Shown piece after piece: positions 1 to 6,779 of a stretch of 11,123 bases of DNA. Made by a program: the position numbers and the translations under genes. Every line of letters starts with the position of its first letter. Within the stretch, counting starts at the first letter, position 1. The notes beneath the pieces were generated by a model, which was not told where the DNA came from, did no database searches, and saw only the letters and a program-made list of their open reading frames with translations. Source of the stretch: Clostridia bacterium (GTDB lineage Bacteria > Bacillota > Clostridia > Christensenellales > Aristaeellaceae); the NCBI GenBank assembly GCA_017471125.1, contig JAFUWR010000066.1, forward strand, positions 1 through 11,123, read 5' to 3'.

Positions 1-284
1 AACAGGCCGGGCCGCTTGCAGAACTTATACGCCTCGGACAGGACCTTCGCGGACGGGCTGTCCACGGAGATGGGCAGGTCGGTGACCTCCTGGATGCAGT
101 CGATCATCCACTTCAAGGTCTCCACTTCTTCCGCCTCGGGCACGGAGGCGCAGCAGTCGATGAAGGTCGCGCCGGCCTCGTCCTGGATGCGCGCGCGCTC
201 CTTGATGAACTCAGCGTCCCTGCGGGCGATGGCGTCCGCCACCGCGGGGATGGAACCGTTGATCTTCTCGCCGATGATTATCAT
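1..284 (-). CDS. Methyltetrahydrofolate:corrinoid-type methyltransferase, N-terminal part (cut by the window edge)
   Basis: The first 94 residues are present and the rest lies left of the window. They begin MIIIGEKING, followed by a short helix and a strand FIDCC (residues 41-45) and then SVDSPSA (73-79). This order (GE-K/R-IN near the start, a D-x-x strand near 43, a D-S pair near 75) is that of the pterin-binding TIM barrel of the AcsE/MtgA methyltransferases. These enzymes move a methyl group between a corrinoid protein and tetrahydrofolate in the cytoplasm. The ATG at 284-282 follows an AGGGGG ribosome site. The gene lies 103 bp downstream of iolG on the same strand and is probably co-transcribed with it. 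In this setting it would be the acceptor-side (second) methyltransferase of a demethylation system. The family call is good, but the exact partner is unknown because the corrinoid protein is not visible. Confidence 0.82.
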   Translation of the reverse strand, partial: MIIIGEKINGSIPAVADAIARRDAEFIKERARIQDEAGATFIDCCASVPEAEEVETLKWMIDCIQEVTDLPISVDSPSAKVLSEAYKFCKRPGL

Positions 285-307
285 GTGTCTTTTCCCCCTG
301 ACGTTAT

Positions 308-367
308 GCGGCAGCGTGCCGCCGTGATACGGACATTTGCCGCGTCGACGATCGGGCGCGGCAAATG
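308..367 (-). repeat. Two stem-loops in the gap between iolG and the downstream methyltransferase gene
   Basis: The 103-bp gap holds two inverted repeats. The arm CATTTGCCGCG at 334-344 pairs perfectly with 357-367 (11 bp, 12-nt loop). GCGGCA at 308-313 pairs with TGCCGC at 317-322 (6 bp, 3-nt loop). Neither is followed by a clear U-run on the minus strand, so a simple terminator is unlikely. Processing or stability elements that set the downstream gene's level are possible. The pairing is seen directly; the role is inference. Confidence 0.6.
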
Positions 368-387
368 CCAATAGGATTTGGTTTTTC

Positions 388-1407
388 TTACTTGAGGATC
401 TCGGCCACCTTCACCGGGCGGGCCTCGTCCAGGGACTTCTTGGCCGCCATGGCCACCGCCACGGACATCAGGCCCTCGTGGCCGCCCACGGGCACGTCGG
501 TGTCGTTCAGGATGGCGTTGACGAACTCCGCGGTCTCGGCGATGAAGGCGTTGTTGTAGCGCTCGAGGAAGAACCAGGTGGGCTTCTCGGTCACGACGCC
601 GTCGGCGGTGGAGACCATATTGGTGCTGATGAGGTCGTTCTCATCGCGGGTGCAGCCCTTGTCGCAGTGCACCTCCACGCGCTGGTCGTAGCCATAGCGG
701 GCGGCGCGGCTGTTGTCGATGACGCCGATGGCGCCGTTGGCGAACTTGAGGGTCACGATGGCGGTGTCCACGTCGTCGTACTTGGCGAACATGGGGTCGA
801 TGCGCACGGCGCCGATGGTGAACACCTCGGTGATGTCGCTGCCGGCCAGGTAGGAGGCCATGTCGAAGTCATGGATCATCATGTCCACGAACAGGCCGCC
901 GGACACCTTCACATACGCCTCCGGGGGCTGCTCGGGATCGCGGGAGCAGACCTTGACGATGTGGGGCGCGCCCAGCTTGCCGGAGGCCACGTCCTGCTGC
1001 ACCTTGCGGTGGTTGTGGTCGAAGCGGCGCACGAAGCCGAGCTGCAGCTTGACGCCCGCCTTCTTCACGGCGTCCAGCGCGCTGTTGATGTCGTCGATGT
1101 CCAGGCCGATGGGCTTCTCGCAGAAGATGTGCTTGCCCTGCGCGGCCGCGCGGCGGATGAAATCGGTGTGGAAGCCGGTGGGGGAGCAGATGAACACGGC
1201 GTCGATGTCCTTCGCGGCGAAGATCTCCTCCTCGTCCTTGCCCCAGCGCTCAACGCCCAGGGTCTTGCAATACGCGATGCCGTCGTCGTTCAGGTAGGGG
1301 TCCGCCACGGCGACCAGCTTCGCGCCCTTCACGGAATGGGCCAGGTTGGCGGCGTGCAGACGGCCGATGCGGCCGAAGCCCAGCATGCCAATGCGTACTT
1401 CATTCAT
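388..1407 (-). CDS. iolG: Inositol 2-dehydrogenase (Gfo/Idh/MocA family)
   Basis: This 339-residue protein has the usual length for NAD-dependent inositol 2-dehydrogenase, which oxidises myo-inositol to 2-keto-myo-inositol. Family members, including the Bacillus enzyme, also oxidise D-chiro-inositol. The Rossmann motif GFGRIG is at residues 10-15, the family signature CEKP with the catalytic lysine is at 96-99 (K98), and GGLFVDMMIHDFDMA (170-184) carries the D175/H179 pair expected of the active site. The ATG at 1407-1405 follows AAGGAGG at good spacing. The gene is the third of four left-pointing genes, after the methyltransferase and iolI, and has its own consensus promoter in the 156-bp gap upstream. 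Gfo/Idh enzymes vary in substrate, so a related cyclitol or sugar is possible, but the adjacent iolI supports an inositol. Confidence 0.87.
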   Translation of the reverse strand: MNEVRIGMLGFGRIGRLHAANLAHSVKGAKLVAVADPYLNDDGIAYCKTLGVERWGKDEEEIFAAKDIDAVFICSPTGFHTDFIRRAAAQGKHIFCEKPIGLDIDDINSALDAVKKAGVKLQLGFVRRFDHNHRKVQQDVASGKLGAPHIVKVCSRDPEQPPEAYVKVSGGLFVDMMIHDFDMASYLAGSDITEVFTIGAVRIDPMFAKYDDVDTAIVTLKFANGAIGVIDNSRAARYGYDQRVEVHCDKGCTRDENDLISTNMVSTADGVVTEKPTWFFLERYNNAFIAETAEFVNAILNDTDVPVGGHEGLMSVAVAMAAKKSLDEARPVKVAEILK

Positions 1408-1443
1408 GGGAAACGCCTCCTTAATATATGCTTTTCTCTCCTG

Positions 1444-1461
1444 TGATCTCGGTCACGATCA
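1444..1461. promoter_or_regulatory. Imperfect palindrome, candidate operator in the iolG leader
   Basis: TGATC at 1444-1448 and GATCA at 1457-1461 form 5-bp arms of an 18-bp imperfect palindrome (6 of 9 pairs match). It lies just downstream of the expected start of transcription from the 1473-1501 promoter. That is where repressors of the LacI or GntR type often bind. The regulator is unknown, and the match could be chance. Confidence 0.35.
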
Positions 1462-1472
1462 ACTCTTGGTAT

Positions 1473-1501
1473 ATTATAGCGCAAATGGTGAATAAAATCA
1501 A
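1473..1501 (-). promoter_or_regulatory. Sigma-A-type promoter for iolG
   Basis: On the minus strand, TTGATT (1501-1496) and a perfect TATAAT (1478-1473) are separated by 17 bp, the optimal spacing. Transcription should start near 1466, giving a leader of about 60 nt that includes the AAGGAGG site before iolG. A strong promoter here means iolG and the following methyltransferase gene can be transcribed independently of the two genes upstream. Confidence 0.75.
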
Positions 1502-1563
1502 TCCGTAAAGCGCTCATATAATGTCAAATTCTGATGTTTTGTGGCCGAATTGCTGATTATTTG

Positions 1564-2433
1564 TTATTTACAATACTTTTCCACGAACGCCTTGGTGACC
1601 TCGGCGGACTTCTTCACGTTGGCCTCCTGGTCCATCTCGTAGTACTCGGGCCGGAAGATCTCGATGGTCGGGCCGCCCTCGAAGCCGATCTTCTTCAAGG
1701 TCTCGGCGTAGCGGGCGTGGGGCAGGCAGTCGCCCTCGGCGTCCATCCACATGCGGATCTCGTCGTTGTTGTAGTACGCGCCGCAGGGAACGTCCTCGGA
1801 GCCGTTCACGTGCCAGACGAAGATCTTCTTGCCGTCGGCCTTCTCCAGCTCGTCCCAGCTCGAGGCCATGGCGTGGAAGTGGAACTGGTCCAGGGTCACG
1901 CCCACCAGGGGATGGTTTACCTCCTTGACGATGGCGTAGGCGTCGTCGAAGCGATTGATGGTCATGTCGGGCGCGCCGCAGAACTCGATGGACAGCTTGA
2001 TGCCGTGGGGCTCGGTCTTCTTGAGCATCTCGCGGATGACGGCCACGGCGTCCTCGCGGATCTCCTGGCGGGAGGGCTTCAAACCCTTCTCCTTCATATC
2101 CTGGGAGGGCACGACGACGATCATCTTGCAGCCCAGGATGTCGCAGCGGCGGATGATCTCGTCCAGCTCGGCCATCACGGCGTCCTTCTCCGCCTGGGTG
2201 GGCTTCATGTTGAAGAAGCACAGCGCGTTGTAGGACAGCATCTTGAGGTGGTGGGTCTTGAACCACTCGCCCAATTCCTCCACGGTGACCACGCCGTTTT
2301 TCAGGTCGCGGTCCAGGCACTCGGACTGGATGTCGATGTAATCAAAGCCGTACTTCTCGCAGTACTCCAGGTCCTGCATCACGGTATGGTTCTTGCAAAA
2401 GCGGTCGTTGGCCTCGTTGAAACCGATCTTCAT
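1564..2433 (-). CDS. iolI: 2-keto-myo-inositol isomerase IolI (sugar phosphate isomerase/epimerase-type TIM barrel)
   Basis: The 289-residue protein closely resembles my recollection of Bacillus IolI. It starts MKIGFNEA and carries EYCEKYGFDYIDI, FKTHHLK, NALCFFN, VTLDQFHFHAM, EKADGKKIFVWHVNG and IEIFRPEYYEM in the same order. The metal ligands fall as expected: E150, D182, H208 and E258, with the first three spaced 32 and 26 residues apart as in IolI. IolI interconverts 2-keto-myo-inositol and 1-keto-D-chiro-inositol, joining D-chiro-inositol breakdown to the myo-inositol route. An in-frame ATG six bases upstream (2439) would sit only 2 nt from the AGGAGG at 2442-2447. The ATG at 2433 has the right 8-nt spacing and matches the start of IolI, so it is preferred. 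The gene lies 38 bp after the methyltransferase gene and is probably co-transcribed with it. Confidence 0.87.
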   Translation of the reverse strand: MKIGFNEANDRFCKNHTVMQDLEYCEKYGFDYIDIQSECLDRDLKNGVVTVEELGEWFKTHHLKMLSYNALCFFNMKPTQAEKDAVMAELDEIIRRCDILGCKMIVVVPSQDMKEKGLKPSRQEIREDAVAVIREMLKKTEPHGIKLSIEFCGAPDMTINRFDDAYAIVKEVNHPLVGVTLDQFHFHAMASSWDELEKADGKKIFVWHVNGSEDVPCGAYYNNDEIRMWMDAEGDCLPHARYAETLKKIGFEGGPTIEIFRPEYYEMDQEANVKKSAEVTKAFVEKYCK

Positions 2434-2441
2434 GGTCATTC

Positions 2442-2447
2442 CCTCCT
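2442..2447 (-). promoter_or_regulatory. Ribosome binding site that decides the iolI start
   Basis: A perfect AGGAGG on the minus strand lies 2 nt from the ATG at 2439 and 8 nt from the in-frame ATG at 2433. The second spacing is functional and the first is too tight, so the protein should lack the extra Met-Thr. Confidence 0.8.
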
Positions 2448-2471
2448 ATTAATATATGTGGTCGCGTTCTA

Positions 2472-3728
2472 TCACTTATCGCCGTTGAACTCCTTGATGG
2501 CGTCCAGCATGGCGATGACGTTCGGGATGGGGGTGTTGGCCTGGATGTTGTGGATGGTGTTGATGACGTAGCCGCCGTCCCTGGAGAAGATCTCCAGGCG
2601 CTCCAGCACCTGCTTGCGCACCTCCTCGGGGGTGCCGAAGGGGAGCACGCGCTGGGTGTCCACGCCGCCGCCCCAGAACACGATGTCCTTGCCGTAGGTG
2701 TCCTTCAACGCCCGGGGGTCCATGCCCTCGGCGGAGCACTGTACGGGGTTCAGCGCGTCGAACTCGGCCTCGATGAAGTAGGGGATCAGCGGGAAGACGC
2801 CGCCGCAGCAGTGCTTGTAGGTCTTCCAGGTGGTGTTCTCGTGGATCCAGTGGTTGATCTTCTTATAATAGGGGAGGTAGAACTCCTTGAAGGTGTCGAT
2901 GGACATGAACGGGCCGCGCTGGGTGCCGAAGTCCGTGCCGCAGACGGTGATCATGTCGATGTCGGAGCCGAAGGCGTCCCAGTACTTCTTGAGGTTGGCG
3001 ATGGAGCGCTCCACGCCCAGCTCAAAGACCTCCTCCACGTAATCGGGGTACAGCAGCGGGGCGGTGTACCACTCGGAGATGTCCCGGATGCCCTTGGGAT
3101 GCTTGATGTTCGGGCCGGGGATGTTGTTGGCGTCGCCCGCGCCCATGTAGGCGGGACCCACGCTGACCCACTTGTTCAGGTGCTTCGTGTCGGCCAGCAC
3201 CTTCTTGTGGTAGGCGATCTGGTCGTCGGACACGGGCATGTAGTCCTCGGCGTTGTCCTCGGGGTCGGCCTCGTCCTCGTCGAACTCGGGGGAGCGGGTC
3301 AGGTTGTCGAAGTAGAAGCCGCCGGCGGGCATGTGGCCGGAGGGCGCGACGGTGTCGTCCCCCTCGGGGTAGACGTAATAGCCGCCCTTTCCGTCGTCGT
3401 GCAGGGTCACGTTCTTGGGGATGAGGATGGGCGTGCCGTGGTACTCCCACTCCTTCCACTCGGTATTGATGTGGCCGTAGGTGTCGCCGTAGTTGTAGAG
3501 CTGCTGGATGTCCACGCCCATGGCCTCGGCCAGATCGGGCTCGGTGTAGGCGGTCATGGTGGACATGTCGTTGATCTTCGGCGGCCGGTATTCGAGGCCG
3601 AAGTAGTCCCGAAGCTGGGCCGTCACCTGGCAGTTTATCATGGAAGTGCTGGTCCCGCCGAAATCCACAGGCACCTTGTCGGGCTGGCGATGCTCGAACG
3701 CCGTCCGTACCCTCTCCTTGGAAGTCAT
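2472..3728 (-). CDS. Uroporphyrinogen decarboxylase-fold (URO-D) family methyltransferase
   Basis: The 418-residue protein opens with SKERVRTAFEHRQPDKVPVDF, typical of URO-D superfamily proteins that act in corrinoid methyl transfer rather than heme synthesis. Diagnostic C-terminal elements are KHCCGG (305-310), FWGGGVDTQRVLPFGTPEEV (351-370) and GGYVINTIHNIQANTPIPN (385-403). H306/C308 look like the HxC zinc ligands of MtaA/MtbA-type enzymes; H393 stands where those carry the final cysteine. It is longer than true HemE (about 350 residues), with an acidic insert near residues 147-163. The ATG follows GAGGAGG at 9-nt spacing. The gene is first in its unit, with iolI close behind. I infer a demethylase that passes a methyl group from a methyl ether to a corrinoid protein, but the substrate is not readable from sequence. 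Confidence 0.8.
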   Translation of the reverse strand: MTSKERVRTAFEHRQPDKVPVDFGGTSTSMINCQVTAQLRDYFGLEYRPPKINDMSTMTAYTEPDLAEAMGVDIQQLYNYGDTYGHINTEWKEWEYHGTPILIPKNVTLHDDGKGGYYVYPEGDDTVAPSGHMPAGGFYFDNLTRSPEFDEDEADPEDNAEDYMPVSDDQIAYHKKVLADTKHLNKWVSVGPAYMGAGDANNIPGPNIKHPKGIRDISEWYTAPLLYPDYVEEVFELGVERSIANLKKYWDAFGSDIDMITVCGTDFGTQRGPFMSIDTFKEFYLPYYKKINHWIHENTTWKTYKHCCGGVFPLIPYFIEAEFDALNPVQCSAEGMDPRALKDTYGKDIVFWGGGVDTQRVLPFGTPEEVRKQVLERLEIFSRDGGYVINTIHNIQANTPIPNVIAMLDAIKEFNGDK

Positions 3729-3764
3729 GTGTCGATTCCTCCTCGTTTTGTTTGATATGTGTCA

Positions 3765-3883
3765 GGACGCCCCAGGCCGTCCCATGTTCCTTGATGTCAT
3801 TATACAGGGATGAATGATTTGGTGATATACAGATGCTCGCAAAAACTGTCGGTTTTATACCATCATCATCACTCTGTTTTCAC
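3765..3883 (-). promoter_or_regulatory. Promoter and leader of the URO-D methyltransferase unit, probably activator-dependent
   Basis: A perfect TATAAT lies on the minus strand at 3804-3799, but no good -35 hexamer sits 16-18 bp upstream, which suggests an activator. TGTTTTCAC at 3875-3883 (minus strand GTGAAAACA) is shared with the control region upstream of the AraC-type gene (6526-6534) and lies about 70 bp upstream of the -10. A second small inverted repeat (AAAAC/GTTTT) lies in the gap near 3843-3857. Just after the predicted start, GGACG (3765-3769) and CGTCC (3778-3782) form a short leader hairpin. Confidence 0.5.
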
Positions 3884-3892
3884 GATTTTATG

Positions 3893-3939
3893 ATAATAAC
3901 GCGGTTTTAACCGAAATCCGGTCAAAATCGCGTTATTAT
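3893..3939 (-). terminator. 21-bp hairpin at the end of the AraC-type regulator gene
   Basis: Positions 3893-3913 pair with 3919-3939 around a 5-nt loop. All but one pair on either strand is Watson-Crick or G-U. It begins 17 bp after the regulator's stop codon. The core is GC-rich (ACGCGG/CGCGTT), while the outer pairs are AT-rich and supply A-rich and U-rich flanks on both strands. It therefore reads as a possibly bidirectional intrinsic terminator separating the regulator from the methyltransferase unit. Confidence 0.7.
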
Positions 3940-3956
3940 TCGTCGGTCATCTGCCC

Positions 3957-6431
3957 TCAATCGTACACCGGGTACTGCTTCGGGATCGCCTTGATGGTGA
4001 TGACGCAGACGTCGTGGGGATCAAGGATCTCGTTGAGCACCAGCCCGTCCTTGGCGGTCACCCGCTTGACGATGCAGCGGGGCTGGGCACGGGCCACCAG
4101 GTAGTCCGTCTGCTCGGGGGTCACGTCCTTGGGCGCGCCCATGGTGACCCACAGGTCGTAGGGCGAGCCCCAGCAGCCGCGGCGGGCGATGGTGAACTTT
4201 TCGAGCATGTAGTCCCCGTCGGGCAGTTTGAGGTCGATGTCGAACTGCCGGGTGCGGGCGTTCTGGAACATCTCGTAGGGGTTGGAGGCGTTGCCCTCGA
4301 CGAACACGTGCTGGCGGCCCAGGGTGTCGTAGTGGCAGTAGTTGTACAGCGCCACCTGCACGTCCCCGTAGGCGGTGCAGGTGACGAAGTACCCGTCGCC
4401 CCGCTGGACGAAGCAGTTGCCCAGCCGCTTCAGCAGCGTGAAGGCGTAGAACGACGCCTTGGGGATGCCGTTGTAGGTCATCAGGCCGTAGCCGCCGTGG
4501 AACAGCCGGGACGAGGCGTGGACCTCCTCGAACATGTCGCTCAGGTTCCAGTAGCCGAAGCCCGACAGGTTGTCCACGTTCTCCAGCAGGTTCTTGAAGA
4601 TGAACGCCGACTTGAAGCAGGTGTCGCTGCGCAGGTCGCGCTGCCAGATGGAGGCGTTCCAGGTGTCCAGCAAGATCGGCCGGCTTCGGTCGTCCAGCTT
4701 GCGGATCTGCCGCCGCAGGGCGCGAATGTTGTTGGACAGGTAGTTTTCGTCGGCGCTCAGCGTAGCCGGCTCGGTGCCGTGGCTGGCCACCGCCCGGAGC
4801 ATGCTCTGGTAGTCGGCGTCGTAGTCGTTGTGGAAGCACTGGAACGAGTAGAAGTCCGGCAGGCAGTCGTGGTGGATGAAGTACTTGAGGAAGGCGTCGA
4901 GGCCGTGCTGGCTGTCCAGGCGCAGCATGCCCACGTCCAGGTTCAGACCGCCGAACTCGAGCTGCGGGTCCACGGACTTGACCGCCTGCATGGTCTCGGT
5001 GAACAGCCGGAGGAAGTCGTCGTAGCCCATGCGGTGGTAGTAGATGTTGTGGCCCTCGCCGGTGCGGAACAGCCACTTCCGGACGGCCTTGAGCCCGTAG
5101 CGGTCGATCCAGTGGATGACCGTCGCCCGCACCAGCCCGCGCCACTTCTCCATGGAGGTGGGCATGCCGTACATGTAGCTGCCGTGCTCCGTCTCCACCC
5201 GCGGGTCCGCGGCCAGGGCCTTGGGGAAGTAGCTGAACTCCACGTAGGGCTTGAAGCCGATGGACAGAATGAAGTCGTAGACCATGTCCAGGTAGGTGAA
5301 GTTGTAGACGGGCTTGCCCGAGGCGTCCTCCTGGTAAACCATCATGTCCTCGTCGTAGATGCCGTGGAAGCGGATGTACTCGAAGCCGATCTTCTCCTGG
5401 CAGAACCGAAGCTGCTTCTGCACCGGCTGGTACAGCAGCTCCTTGGCCCAGCCCACGTTGATGAGCTTGAAGAAGCCCATCTCCCGGAACTTGCCCTTGC
5501 GGGGGTGGGCCACGTCGAAGTGGACGTGCTCCACCTGCCGGGCGGTAGGCGCGGGGCGCGGCGCTTCGGAGGCGTACTTCAACAGGTCGTCGAACAGCTT
5601 GGTCTGCTCCTTCAACTGGGGCAGCACCCGGGTCTCCTGGCGGCGCTTGCGGAACTTGCCGGGCGTGACGCCGTACTTCTTGCTGAACACTTCTATGAGG
5701 CGGTTGGTGGAGCCGAAGCCGCAGGACACCGCGATCTCCGTGACGGACTGGCCGGTGTTCTGCAACAGGTCGTAGGCGTTGTTCAGGCGCACCTCCCGCA
5801 GGTAGTTGGTGAAGGTGGTGTGCAGGTAGCGCTGGAACATGCGGGACACGTGGCCCACGGACAGGTAGAACTTGCCCGCCAGGTCGCTCAGCTGTAGATT
5901 CTGGCTGCTGTTCTCCTGCACGTAATGGAGCATCTGCTCCAGCACCTCGAACTTCTCCCGCCCCGAGGAGAGCGCGCCGTCCGGCACGGCGTAGTAGCTG
6001 AACAGCATGTCGATGATGCTGTACATGCAGCTGTATATGCCGTAGCGGTTGCGCTCCGCGTCCCGGTAGTAGAGCTGGAACGCCCGGGCGATGAACGTGC
6101 GCATGCGGATCTCGTCGCCCGAGGCGATGTCCACCGAATTGGAGCAGAAGTCCACGTGGCTGTCCGGCTTGCCCAGCATGTTGGCGGAGATGGAGAAGCA
6201 CAGCGCCTGCGCGCCCTCGGAATAGGTGATGTGGTAGAGCTCCATCACGTTCATCACGCAGAAGTCCGTGGCGTCCAGCTTGTAGGTGTGGTAGGCGGTC
6301 TCGATGCCCGCGCTGCCGGTGAGCATATAGATGATGTCCAGCCGCGCGTGGTTCTTGATCTCGGTCTTGTTGAAGCCGCACAGGGTCAGCTCGAATTCAT
6401 GGGCGTAGCTGGGATGTCCCAAATCGATCAT
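3957..6431 (-). CDS. AraC-family regulator fused to a GH39-like, probably inactive, glycosidase domain
   Basis: The 824-residue protein has three parts. Residues 1-110 resemble the cupin-like ligand domain of AraC regulators. Residues 163-266 are a classic double helix-turn-helix: LSDLAGKFYLSVGHVSRMFQ in the first, then VTEIAVSCGFGSTNRLIEVF with the closing YGVTPGKFRKRR. Residues 315-824 resemble GH39 beta-xylosidase, including FEYIRFHGI (350-358) and WNASIWQRDLRSDTCFKSAF (591-610). In GH39 the acid/base glutamate lies in a W-N-E-P context; here it is RTGEG (456-460), with one glutamate but no N or P. The nucleophile motif T-E-W-N is DTWN (589-592), so that glutamate is missing. The barrel is thus probably a sensor or binding module. 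No signal peptide or membrane segment is visible, so it should be cytoplasmic. The gene is divergent from the transporter and upstream of the catabolic block, and likely controls both. Confidence 0.85.
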   Translation of the reverse strand: MIDLGHPSYAHEFELTLCGFNKTEIKNHARLDIIYMLTGSAGIETAYHTYKLDATDFCVMNVMELYHITYSEGAQALCFSISANMLGKPDSHVDFCSNSVDIASGDEIRMRTFIARAFQLYYRDAERNRYGIYSCMYSIIDMLFSYYAVPDGALSSGREKFEVLEQMLHYVQENSSQNLQLSDLAGKFYLSVGHVSRMFQRYLHTTFTNYLREVRLNNAYDLLQNTGQSVTEIAVSCGFGSTNRLIEVFSKKYGVTPGKFRKRRQETRVLPQLKEQTKLFDDLLKYASEAPRPAPTARQVEHVHFDVAHPRKGKFREMGFFKLINVGWAKELLYQPVQKQLRFCQEKIGFEYIRFHGIYDEDMMVYQEDASGKPVYNFTYLDMVYDFILSIGFKPYVEFSYFPKALAADPRVETEHGSYMYGMPTSMEKWRGLVRATVIHWIDRYGLKAVRKWLFRTGEGHNIYYHRMGYDDFLRLFTETMQAVKSVDPQLEFGGLNLDVGMLRLDSQHGLDAFLKYFIHHDCLPDFYSFQCFHNDYDADYQSMLRAVASHGTEPATLSADENYLSNNIRALRRQIRKLDDRSRPILLDTWNASIWQRDLRSDTCFKSAFIFKNLLENVDNLSGFGYWNLSDMFEEVHASSRLFHGGYGLMTYNGIPKASFYAFTLLKRLGNCFVQRGDGYFVTCTAYGDVQVALYNYCHYDTLGRQHVFVEGNASNPYEMFQNARTRQFDIDLKLPDGDYMLEKFTIARRGCWGSPYDLWVTMGAPKDVTPEQTDYLVARAQPRCIVKRVTAKDGLVLNEILDPHDVCVITIKAIPKQYPVYD

Positions 6432-6520
6432 GGCGGTGATCTCCCTTCGTTGGCCTTGGCCGTCGCGCAGGTGACGTGGATGCGAGGATAATTACAGTCT
6501 CATCCCTACAATATATATTA

Positions 6521-6631
6521 TCGCATGTTTTCACCGGTAATTATACATCATTTTTGATCGTTCGTATATATTTCATCACACCTTCATGATTTCGATCATA
6601 AAACGGACATCGACTTCACGAAAACATGCGA
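6521..6631. repeat. Perfect 12-bp inverted repeat, candidate operator pair
   Basis: TCGCATGTTTTC at 6521-6532 recurs inverted as GAAAACATGCGA at 6620-6631, with 87 bp between the arms and about 99 bp centre to centre. The left copy lies at the predicted transcription start of the regulator gene (TATAAT at 6540-6545). The right copy lies about 30 bp upstream of the first transporter -10 candidate. This suits a regulator that represses itself and activates the transporter, perhaps by looping. Confidence 0.55.
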
Positions 6632-6760
6632 ATCAAGGGGGATGGATGGTCACACATAGCATATAAATACGTCCAAAATTGTGCTATTATGTACACAACA
6701 TTAAAAAACACGAAAGCGCAGGTTAGTAAACGCGCATTTCGCAGACGATCGGGTTCCTTA

Positions 6761-6779
6761 CCGCCGCGCGGTGCGGCGG
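6761..6779 (+). other. GC-rich leader hairpin upstream of the binding-protein gene
   Basis: CCGCCGC (6761-6767) pairs with GCGGCGG (6773-6779) around a 5-nt loop. No U-run follows, so it is not a typical terminator. It lies in the untranslated leader about 40 nt before the ribosome site and may stabilise the mRNA. The role is inference. Confidence 0.45.

Noticed and set aside
337..1446. Long open frame on the plus strand opposite iolG
   Set aside because: It is antisense to a clear gene, is an alanine/valine/histidine/glycine-rich translation typical of GC-rich shadow frames, shows no family motif and has no ribosome site.
1534..3755. Long plus-strand open frames opposite iolI and the URO-D gene
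   Set aside because: Low-complexity GC-driven translations (runs of V, L, G, H) with no recognisable domain; the minus-strand genes have clear families and ribosome sites.
3861..3870. Short trinucleotide run (CAT)3
   Set aside because: Only three units, too short to count as a meaningful repeat.
4014..6381. Very long open frames in other frames over the regulator gene (plus 4014-5897, minus 4021-6381)
   Set aside because: Both are arginine/alanine- or valine/glycine-rich shadows of the regulator gene, caused by high GC at third positions. The regulator frame has recognisable AraC and GH39 motifs.
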